In this document: positions 4,612 to 9,656 of the stretch, one piece after another | How positions within the stretch are numbered: position 1 is the stretch's first letter | How the letters are laid out: each line of letters begins with the position of its first letter | Source of the DNA: JBDRLH01 sp043813215 | Lineage (GTDB): Bacteria; Patescibacteriota; Minisyncoccia; Minisyncoccales; JAQTPW01 | Direction of reading: 5' to 3' | Length of the DNA: 10,147 bases | Assembly: GCA_043813215.1 (NCBI GenBank) | Contig: JBDRLH010000009.1 | Span: 1 to 10,147, forward strand | Notes under the pieces: generated by a model | The model's input: the letters and a program-made list of their open reading frames with translations, nothing else | The model's database searches: none | What the model was told of the DNA's origin: nothing | Translations under genes and position numbers: made by a program

Positions 4612-4979
4612 ATAATAGTGAAGAATATAAAGTAAAATTTTATAAAAATACCAAAACGGGACGCAGTTTAGTTTTAGACTATATTGAAAGGCTGAACAAT
4701 AAAGAGCAAGCGAAAATACTTAAATATATTGAGTTTCTAAGAATAAATAAAGGATATTTAGAAGAGCCTTATTCCAAGCATATTAAAGGCAAGATTAGAG
4801 AATTAAGAGTTGATTTTAGCAGAAACAGACATAGAATTTTCTACTTTATATTTATAAAAAAGACGATAATTTTACTTCACGCTTTTTTGAAGAAAACGGC
4901 CAAGATGCCGACATTTGAGATAAAAAGAGCTGAAGAAAATTATAATAATGTTTTAAAAAATTCAAGAATATATGAATAA
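4602..4979 (+). CDS. Type II toxin, Gp49-like/HigB-RelE family
   Basis: The 125-aa protein matches the phage-derived Gp49-like branch of the RelE/ParE toxin superfamily, whose characterised members (HigB) cleave mRNA, often on the ribosome. Features seen: an N-terminal strand KVKFYKN (about 10-16), the helix pair GRSLVLDYIERL and EQAKILKYIEFL, then SKHIKGKIRELRVDF and NRHRIFYFIF strands, the hallmark LLHAFLKKTAKMPTFEIKRAEE near the C-terminus, and a short tail. Toxin before antitoxin is the HigBA order. The ATG at 4602 lies inside a palindrome and lacks an SD; no other good start is in frame. Its stop overlaps the antitoxin start by 8 nt, so the two are translationally coupled. Confidence 0.85.
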   Translation: MIYNNSEEYKVKFYKNTKTGRSLVLDYIERLNNKEQAKILKYIEFLRINKGYLEEPYSKHIKGKIRELRVDFSRNRHRIFYFIFIKKTIILLHAFLKKTAKMPTFEIKRAEENYNNVLKNSRIYE

Positions 4980-5271
4980 GATAAAGACCCAAAAAGCAGT
5001 GGATTTTCAAAAGTATCTTGCTGAAAAATTGAAAAATCCAAAGTTTAGGAGATATTGCGATGAATATGGTAAACAAGTAGAAATTGCTTATCAGATTTTA
5101 CTATTACGGAAACAAAAGAAAATGTCTCAGGCGGAATTGGCAACAAGAATAGGGACCAAGCAAAGCAACATTGCCAGAATGGAGTCAGGTCAGCAGAATT
5201 TTACCACTGATACTCTCCAAAAAATCGCTTCGGTTTTAAAAAGGAATCTTAAAATAGAATTTGTTAAATAA
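4972..5271 (+). CDS. Type II antitoxin, XRE-family HTH (HigA-like)
   Basis: This 99-aa protein is the partner of the upstream toxin. The C-terminal half holds a helix-turn-helix of the XRE/Cro type: LLLRKQKKMSQAELATRIG, then TKQSNIARMESG as recognition helix, then TLQKIASVLKRNLKIEF. The N-terminal 40 residues (KYLAEKLKNPKFRRYCDEYG) would be the dimer or toxin-contact part. Start ATG 4972 overlaps the toxin end (ATGAATAA), typical of coupled TA pairs; there is no SD. The gene ends only 12 nt before the relic of an rpmG 3' end. It likely binds the palindrome at the toxin start to autoregulate. Confidence 0.9.
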   Translation: MNKIKTQKAVDFQKYLAEKLKNPKFRRYCDEYGKQVEIAYQILLLRKQKKMSQAELATRIGTKQSNIARMESGQQNFTTDTLQKIASVLKRNLKIEFVK

Positions 5272-5283
5272 ATACCTTATAGC

Positions 5284-5316
5284 AACTACACCCTCCACAA
5301 AGAAGGTCGCAAATAG
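5284..5316 (+). pseudogene. Relic of an rpmG 3' end
   Basis: Read in frame to TAG 5314-5316, the sequence encodes NYTLHKEGRK-stop, matching the L33 C-terminus KHTLHKEGKK-stop at 4436-4468. From 5287 to 5316, 20 of 30 bases agree, most differences being third-position or conservative changes. The alignment shares the 848-nt offset of the downstream 71-bp repeat. The rest of an L33 gene is absent; the antitoxin gene abuts it. It looks like the tail of a second, diverged rpmG allele left after recombination. Confidence 0.75.
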
Positions 5317-5326
5317 GCAGCATTCT

Positions 5327-5397
5327 TGAACGGGAAGAGACAATCTCTCTGAATAAAAAATAAAACAAAAAATCGCCAAAAAGGCGGTTTTTTGGTA
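5327..5397 (+). repeat. Direct repeat copy 2 (after the TA pair)
   Basis: This is the second copy of the 71-bp block at 4479-4549, 70/71 identical, again containing the AGAGA/TCTCT hairpin and the terminator. It now ends the antitoxin transcript upstream of rsgA. Confidence 0.95.
5367..5393 (+). terminator. Intrinsic terminator after the antitoxin
   Basis: It has the same hairpin as the rpmG terminator, CGCC/GGCG with loop AAAAA, followed by TTTTTT and preceded by six A residues. Confidence 0.8.
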
Positions 5398-5427
5398 GGA
5401 TAATGTTGCCGTGGAAACCATAATAAA

Positions 5428-6525
5428 ATGACCAGCGAAGTTAAGAAAATAAAAATTGAAGACCTGGGTTATAGCGCATTTTTTGAGTCTGACCGCAATA
5501 AATCGGAATCAGGCGGCTTTTCTGTCGCACGGGTTATCGTAGAATATAAAGGGGCTTACAAGGTTAAAAATTCAAGCGGCGAATATCTGGCGAAGATAAC
5601 CGGCAAACAAATGTTTGACGCCTTATCGAGAAAGGATTATCCTGCCGTGGGCGATTGGGTGGCAATTACCGAGCTTGACGGAGAACGAGCCGTGATTCGG
5701 GGGGTATTGCCGAGAAGGACAATAATAAAAAGAAAATACAGTGACAGAAATGAAACGCAGATTATAGCGACAAACATCGACGTGGCTTTTGTCGTCGAAT
5801 CGGTTGATAGGGATTATAGTTTGAATCGTTTTGAAAGATATTTCGCCATAGCAAACGCCGGAGGCATAAAACCCGCCATTATATTAAATAAAATAGACTT
5901 AATTTCCAAAGAAGAGTTGAGCTCAAAATTAGCTCAGATAAAAAACAGGTTTGATGATGTCGATTTTATTTTTACCAGCGCCATAACCGATGAAGGTTTG
6001 GATGAATTAAAGGCATATATTGTAAAGGGAAAAACATATTGCTTTTTAGGTTCGTCTGGAGTTGGCAAATCATCTTTGATTAATAAGCTGCTCGGCAAAA
6101 ACATTATAAAGACCGAGGAGGTGAGTCTTCGTTCCGGCAGGGGAAAGCATGCCACTACCAGCAGAGAGATGTATTTTTTGGAAAATGGAGGTATTGTGAT
6201 AGACAACCCTGGGATGCGTGAAGTGGGGATGACAGATACAGGCGTTGGTATAGATAATTTATTTAATGAAATAACCGCACTGTCAAAAAATTGCAGATAT
6301 GCTGATTGCGCGCACATTCACGAGCCTGGATGCAAAGTTCTTTCAGCGCTGAAATCGGGCAAATTGGATGAAGATAAGTACTCTAATTATCTTAATCTAA
6401 AAAAGGAGGCAGAATACTATAAAATGACAAAAATTGAAAAAAAAGAAAAGGACCGTCAGTTCGGAAAGTTTATTAAAAACGCAAAGGAGCAATTAAAAAA
6501 ACGAGGCGATAAGTATCTTGAATAA
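5428..6525 (+). CDS. rsgA: Ribosome small subunit-dependent GTPase A
   Basis: RsgA (YjeQ) is a circularly permuted GTPase that binds the 30S subunit late in assembly and checks the decoding centre. The 365-aa product shows an N-terminal OB-fold (about 30-105), then G motifs in permuted order: NKID (154-157, G4), GSSGVGKS (208-215, P-loop), RSGRGKHATTS (236-245, switch I) and DNPG (259-262, G3). A C-terminal zinc finger follows with Cys289, Cys294, His296 and Cys302 (NCRYADCAHIHEPGC), then a lysine-rich tail. All catalytic and zinc residues are present. Length is typical. ATG 5428 is the only sensible start; no SD is visible. It lies 30 nt after the second direct repeat, so its promoter must lie in or just after that repeat (a weak GATAAT at 5399-5404). 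Confidence 0.96.
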   Translation: MTSEVKKIKIEDLGYSAFFESDRNKSESGGFSVARVIVEYKGAYKVKNSSGEYLAKITGKQMFDALSRKDYPAVGDWVAITELDGERAVIRGVLPRRTIIKRKYSDRNETQIIATNIDVAFVVESVDRDYSLNRFERYFAIANAGGIKPAIILNKIDLISKEELSSKLAQIKNRFDDVDFIFTSAITDEGLDELKAYIVKGKTYCFLGSSGVGKSSLINKLLGKNIIKTEEVSLRSGRGKHATTSREMYFLENGGIVIDNPGMREVGMTDTGVGIDNLFNEITALSKNCRYADCAHIHEPGCKVLSALKSGKLDEDKYSNYLNLKKEAEYYKMTKIEKKEKDRQFGKFIKNAKEQLKKRGDKYLE

Positions 6526-6560
6526 GTTCTGCTTTCTAGTAACAGGTGGATTGTTTTGTA

Positions 6561-6587
6561 TTGATTTGCTTTTTGCTAAAATATAAT
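6561..6587 (+). promoter_or_regulatory. Candidate promoter of the four-helix membrane protein
   Basis: TTGATT (6561-6566), a short 15-nt spacer and TATAAT (6582-6587) precede ATG 6620. The -10 is perfect; the spacer is shorter than ideal. Confidence 0.5.
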
Positions 6588-6619
6588 AAATGGCCGAATA
6601 ATCAATATAAATTAATTAT

Positions 6620-7099
6620 ATGATGATAAAATTTATTTATACGATATTTTTGGCGCTGCTTGTCGCCCTATTTGTCGGCTTGGGTATTGACGCCTTCTAT
6701 CCGGGGCCCGTAGTTCCTCAATACCCCGTGGAATTAGAGGGGGTGGAATCGTGCTGCGAAGAAACAGCAGAACAAAGAGAAATAAGGGCAGGATTTGATC
6801 AAACCCAGAAAGAATTCATGGAAGAATCAAAACCTTACAACAGGAATGTTTCAATTATTTCACTGATAGCTTCTATCATAATCTTGGTGGTAAGCCTGAC
6901 ACTTCTGAATAAAATCAAAATGATTGCCGACGGAATCCTTCTGGGCGGAGTTTTTACCACCATGTACAGCATTATACGGGGACTTATGACTGAAAACTCC
7001 CAATTCAGATTTTTAATTGTCATTATCGGCCTGATAATCGCGCTTGCCTTAGGATATATTAAATTTATTCGTCCTAAAGAGAATCTTCAACAAAATTAA
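6620..7099 (+). CDS. Four-helix membrane protein of unknown function
   Basis: I do not recognise the family. The 159-aa product has four likely membrane segments: about residues 5-25, 77-96, 101-120 and 130-149. Between the first and second is a loop of about 50 residues with an adjacent cysteine pair (Cys45-Cys46), an acidic patch and the turn FYPGPVVPQYP. The short C-terminal tail is charged. If the first helix is an uncleaved anchor, the acidic cysteine loop would be outside the membrane, but topology is inferred. The start is ATG 6620 or the adjacent ATG 6623; no SD is present. It has its own promoter and ends at a bidirectional terminator facing the next gene. Confidence 0.75.
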   Translation: MMIKFIYTIFLALLVALFVGLGIDAFYPGPVVPQYPVELEGVESCCEETAEQREIRAGFDQTQKEFMEESKPYNRNVSIISLIASIIILVVSLTLLNKIKMIADGILLGGVFTTMYSIIRGLMTENSQFRFLIVIIGLIIALALGYIKFIRPKENLQQN

Positions 7100-7114
7100 C
7101 TATTTTGCTGTTGC

Positions 7115-7139
7115 AAAAGCACCCGAGCGGGTGCTTTTT
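7115..7139. terminator. Bidirectional terminator between convergent genes
   Basis: AAAAGCACCC (7115-7124), loop GAGC and GGGTGCTTTT (7129-7138) form a perfect 10-bp stem with T residues after it on the plus strand and the A-run giving T residues on the minus strand. It sits 15 nt after the plus-strand gene and 9 nt after the minus-strand one. Confidence 0.9.
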
Positions 7140-7148
7140 AGTTGAATT

Positions 7149-7349
7149 TTATTTGTGCAATTCATCTTCAAATTCATCGGCGATTTCATCCTCTGACATA
7201 TTTTTAAACCTTTTGGCTTCTTTCATGTCGCCCCGTTTTTCCGCCTCATCTACATGCTTTTGTCTCACTTTTCTGGCTCTGGCATAAACGCCAGCAAACA
7301 TACCAACGACAGCAACTATTATAATGAAAAAAATAATAAAAATGAACAT
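7149..7349 (-). CDS. Small single-pass membrane protein, unknown function
   Basis: The 66-aa product begins with a strongly hydrophobic segment (residues about 2-22, FIFIIFFIIIVAVVGMFAGVY), then a basic stretch (RARKVRQK) and a highly charged helical tail ending in an acidic patch (SEDEIADEFEDELHK). This would anchor with the tail in the cytoplasm by the positive-inside rule. I do not recognise a family. Support for a real gene: the shared bidirectional terminator at its end, a promoter placed 17 nt upstream, and a coherent composition. The opposite-strand frame at 7105-7287 starts in the terminator and is taken as a shadow. No SD is seen; the leader would be about 10 nt. Confidence 0.65.
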   Translation of the reverse strand: MFIFIIFFIIIVAVVGMFAGVYARARKVRQKHVDEAEKRGDMKEAKRFKNMSEDEIADEFEDELHK

Positions 7350-7365
7350 AAGATTTACTAATTTA

Positions 7366-7394
7366 AATATAGCTTCTATAAAAGATTAAGTAAA
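7366..7394 (-). promoter_or_regulatory. Promoter of the small membrane protein
   Basis: On the minus strand TTTACT (complement of 7389-7394), a 17-nt spacer and TATATT (complement of 7366-7371) predict a start near 7359, about 10 nt before ATG 7349. Confidence 0.5.
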
Positions 7395-7413
7395 TAATCG
7401 CCCGCAACGGGGC

Positions 7414-7441
7414 TTGAAAAATCATATTTTTTTGATATAAT
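7414..7441 (+). promoter_or_regulatory. Promoter of tRNA-Trp, def and pcm
   Basis: TTGAAA (7414-7419), a 16-nt spacer and TATAAT (7436-7441) place a start near 7448, about 36 nt before the tRNA. With no room for a promoter before def, the whole tRNA-def-pcm run is probably one transcript. Confidence 0.75.
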
Positions 7442-7459
7442 ATGGGTTATTGGAGGGGA

Positions 7460-7483
7460 CTCGCCCGTAGGGCTACGCCCGAG
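7460..7483 (+). other. Hairpin in the 5' leader of tRNA-Trp
   Basis: CTCG (7460-7463) pairs with CGAG (7480-7483) and CGTA (7466-7469) with TACG (7474-7477), with a CC/CC internal bulge and loop GGGC. It ends one base before the mature tRNA 5' end. Just before it, GAGGGGACT repeats the tRNA's own 5' sequence. It could guide RNase P cleavage or be a small dispersed repeat. Confidence 0.5.
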
Positions 7484-7554
7484 GGGGACTTAGTTTAACG
7501 GCAAAACTGCGGTCTCCAAAACCGCTGATAGGGGTTCAATTCCCTTAGTCCCCG
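7484..7554 (+). tRNA. tRNA-Trp (anticodon CCA)
   Basis: A 71-nt tRNA folds: acceptor GGGGACU/AGUCCCC, D-arm GUUU/AAAC with GG in the loop, anticodon stem GCGGU/ACCGC with loop CUCCAAA (CCA = Trp), T-loop UUCAAUU, discriminator G. CCA is not encoded. The anticodon CCA reads only UGG, which agrees with UGA being used as stop in this window. The def start codon lies 3 nt after the discriminator base. Confidence 0.96.
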
Positions 7555-7557
7555 CAG

Positions 7558-8088
7558 ATGATATTAAACATACTCAATTATAAAAATCCGACTCTTCGGA
7601 AGAAATCCGAAGAAGTAAAAGAAATTACGCCAAAAATCAAACGGTTGGCTTCGGATATGCAGGAAACAATGATAAAGAACAAAGGTTTGGGACTGGCTGC
7701 TCCGCAGGTCGGTGAGTTAAAACAAATGATTGTCGTCCATTTGGTCAAAAATAGGTCTTTTGACGAAAGGGCCGGACTCGAGCCGGAAATACTTATTAAT
7801 CCTAGGATTGTCGGCAAAAGCAAGGAAGCGGAAACAGAAGAAGAAGGGTGTTTATCTGCCCCGGGAATATTTCTTAAAATAAAAAGAGCCAAAGGAGTCA
7901 AAGTGGAGGCGAAAAACATAGAAGGCAAAGTAATGAAAATTGAGGCCGAGGGGCTGCCGGCCCGGATTCTCCAGCACGAGATAGACCACTTAAATGGCGT
8001 TCTTTTTTTTAACAGAATTTCTTTTTGGCAAAGACTTAAAATCAGAAAAAAATTAGCCGTACTTGAAAAATCCGATGGCTTTAATTGA
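7558..8088 (+). CDS. def: Peptide deformylase
   Basis: The enzyme removes the formyl group from the N-terminal formyl-methionine of nascent proteins; it is a metal (usually Fe2+) amidase acting near the ribosome exit tunnel. The 176-aa product has all three motifs: GLGLAAPQVG (43-52), EEGCLS (95-100, metal ligand Cys98) and QHEIDHLNG (139-147, ligands His140 and His144, catalytic Glu141). The N-terminus MILNILNYKNPTLRKKS is the usual family start, so ATG 7558 is firm. That places the start only 3 nt downstream of tRNA-Trp, with no SD; after tRNA 3' processing the mRNA would be nearly leaderless. It overlaps pcm by 14 nt. Confidence 0.96.
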   Translation: MILNILNYKNPTLRKKSEEVKEITPKIKRLASDMQETMIKNKGLGLAAPQVGELKQMIVVHLVKNRSFDERAGLEPEILINPRIVGKSKEAETEEEGCLSAPGIFLKIKRAKGVKVEAKNIEGKVMKIEAEGLPARILQHEIDHLNGVLFFNRISFWQRLKIRKKLAVLEKSDGFN

Positions 8089-8689
8089 CAATCTAATTGC
8101 GGCCGGTTGGCTGAAAACCCCGCGGATAATAGAAGCTTTTAAAAAAATAAAAAGGGAAGACTTTCTTCCGCCGGAATCAAGAGATATGGCGGAATTTAAT
8201 GGAGCGCTTCCGATTGGCTTAAATCAGACCATTTCCCAACCCCTGACGGTCGCTTTTATGCTTGAATTATTGGAACCGAAAGAAGGAGAAAATATTTTAG
8301 ATGTCGGTTCGGGATCCGGCTGGACAGCAGCGCTTTTATCGGAAATCACCGGCAACAACGGAAAGGTAACTGCCATTGAAATTATCCCCGAACTTAAAAT
8401 TTTCGGCGAGAAAAATGCCGCCAAATATGGATTTGTACAAAACGGCATTGCTGAATTTGTTTGCGGCGACGGATCTGAGGGATATGAAAAAAACGCGCCT
8501 TACGACAAAATTTTGGCTTCAGCGGCGGCTAAAAAACTGCCCGAGGCCTGGAAAAAACAAATAAAAATTGGAAGAAAGATTGTCACGCCGATTTATAATT
8601 CAATCTGGTTGTTTGTCAAAAAATCTGAAACCGAATTTGAAGAAAAAGAATATCCCGGGTTTATCTTCGTCCCGCTTGTAAAAAATTGA
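8075..8689 (+). CDS. pcm: Protein-L-isoaspartate O-methyltransferase
   Basis: This S-adenosylmethionine-dependent enzyme methylates abnormal isoaspartyl residues in aged proteins and starts their repair. The 204-aa product shows the family signature PIGLNQTISQPLTVAFM (about 46-62), SAM motif I ILDVGSGSGW (74-83), an acidic residue after the next strand (Glu102), CGDGSEG (130-136) and PYDKILASAAAKKLP (142-156). Length fits. ATG 8075 begins in the family-like MALIDNLIAAGWLK; an in-frame TTG at 8063 would add four residues. It overlaps the end of def by 14 nt, so coupling is likely, and it has no SD. An alternative is a Pcm-like methyltransferase with another substrate, but the motif set favours Pcm. 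Confidence 0.9.
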   Translation: MALIDNLIAAGWLKTPRIIEAFKKIKREDFLPPESRDMAEFNGALPIGLNQTISQPLTVAFMLELLEPKEGENILDVGSGSGWTAALLSEITGNNGKVTAIEIIPELKIFGEKNAAKYGFVQNGIAEFVCGDGSEGYEKNAPYDKILASAAAKKLPEAWKKQIKIGRKIVTPIYNSIWLFVKKSETEFEEKEYPGFIFVPLVKN

Positions 8690-8703
8690 AATAATGATAT
8701 AAA
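8676..8703 (+). promoter_or_regulatory. Promoter of the HAD gene
   Basis: TTGTAA (8676-8681), a 16-nt spacer and TATAAA (8698-8703) with an extended -10 TG (8695-8696) overlap the end of pcm. The leader to GTG 8771 would be about 60 nt of A/T-rich sequence. Confidence 0.5.
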
Positions 8704-8770
8704 TAAGGAAATTTGTTCTTTCCCAATTAGAATTTTTAAAAGATAATTTTTTGAAAAAAGGAGGCGGTTA

Positions 8771-9580
8771 GTGGAAAGAAAAAAATTGGTTTTTTTAGAT
8801 ATTGATGGAATTTTAGTCAGTAATAAGCAAGACTTAAAACCGGAGTTAAGAGAGGCTTTGATCACAGCGGCTCGGTCTATCATCGATATTATAGCTATTA
8901 CCGGAGGACCTTTTGCGCATGTTAAGTCAATACTTCTTGAAAACTGCAAAAAAATCTTTGCCGAACACGGCGGCTATCTGCACGAGAAAGGAAATGTGAC
9001 TCTCTGTCCCCGCGGCGATCTTAATTTGATGAAAGAACATTTTAAGGTATCAGGTGTTGAAGACGGAGAAGTCTCAACTCCTTTGGGTAAAATTATTATT
9101 GAGGGGCCGAGAAAAACAGGTTTAACCTTTCTCTTCGGCAGCAATATATCGCATTACCCGGGGATTGAAACTACGGCCGATTTTTTCCAGGTGTACAAGG
9201 AAATAAACGAAGTCATCAACAAAGAACATCTTTCTTTGAATATAACTTTTGGCAAGCAGGACGGGTACACGTATATTGACGTCGCGAGCACAACAAAAAA
9301 AGACACAGTTATCGGGCTTTACAATAGCGGCGAATTGAAAGGCTATCAAAAAGTCTATATTCTCGGTGACGCGAGAAATGATCTTGAGGCCATGATGGCA
9401 CTGCTTCTCTGGGAAGAGTCAATGGGTTTATCTAATGTTGTTGTGCCCGTAGGCTTTACTAATTGCACCAAAGAAATTCAGGCTTTGGCAGTAAGCAGAG
9501 GGATTTTTATCCAAAAGCATGCGGTAGATGAAGGCGGTACCGCCGAGTTCTTTCACAAACTAGCCAAGGGAGAGTTTTAA
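8771..9580 (+). CDS. HAD-superfamily phosphatase, Cof/SPP-like
   Basis: The 269-aa product is a haloacid-dehalogenase-type phosphohydrolase with a C2-type cap, as in Cof-like, sucrose-phosphate and mannosyl-3-phosphoglycerate phosphatases. Motif I is FLDIDGIL (nucleophile Asp10, acid/base Asp12), motif II is ITGG (Thr44), motif III a lysine in STTKKD (176-177) and motif IV LGDARNDLEAM (Asp200, Asp204). The cap spans roughly 80-160. These residues predict an active Mg2+-dependent phosphatase; the substrate, probably a sugar phosphate, cannot be read off. GTG 8771 is fixed by a strong SD (AAGGAGG, 8758-8764) at 6-nt spacing. The gene has its own promoter and terminator, a stand-alone unit between pcm and the ROK gene. 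Confidence 0.87.
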   Translation: MERKKLVFLDIDGILVSNKQDLKPELREALITAARSIIDIIAITGGPFAHVKSILLENCKKIFAEHGGYLHEKGNVTLCPRGDLNLMKEHFKVSGVEDGEVSTPLGKIIIEGPRKTGLTFLFGSNISHYPGIETTADFFQVYKEINEVINKEHLSLNITFGKQDGYTYIDVASTTKKDTVIGLYNSGELKGYQKVYILGDARNDLEAMMALLLWEESMGLSNVVVPVGFTNCTKEIQALAVSRGIFIQKHAVDEGGTAEFFHKLAKGEF

Positions 9581-9600
9581 AAAACTTTCCCTCTTTTTTT
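9567..9600 (+). terminator. Intrinsic terminator of the HAD gene
   Basis: AGGGAGAGTTTT (9567-9578) pairs with AAAACTTTCCCT (9581-9592) with one G-U pair, then seven T residues (9594-9600). The last codons and part of the stop codon of the HAD gene form the 5' arm. Confidence 0.88.
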
Positions 9601-9616
9601 AATCAATGAAATTTTC

Positions 9617-9625
9617 TGATATAAT
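9617..9625 (+). promoter_or_regulatory. Extended -10 promoter of the ROK gene
   Basis: TG-A-TATAAT (9617-9625) is a perfect extended -10 with no good -35 (T-rich terminator tail instead). The start would be near 9632, about 25 nt before ATG 9657. Confidence 0.6.
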
Positions 9626-9656
9626 AAACGAAATAAATTAAATTAGAATTATTTTT

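Noticed and set aside
4479..5397. Composite transposon bounded by the direct repeats
   Set aside because: There is no transposase, no terminal inverted repeats and no short target duplication; the repeat is chromosomal terminator sequence.
5934..6317. 127-aa minus-strand frame inside rsgA
   Set aside because: It lies fully over the conserved GTPase and zinc motifs of rsgA and has no family features; a shadow.
6590..6601. Mini-frame ATG-GCC-GAA-TAA in the leader of the membrane protein
   Set aside because: Four codons with no SD; too short to distinguish from chance.
7105..7287. Plus-strand frame opposite the small membrane protein
   Set aside because: It begins within the terminator, is Ser/Phe-rich as expected of an antisense frame, and has no SD; the minus-strand frame has promoter and terminator.
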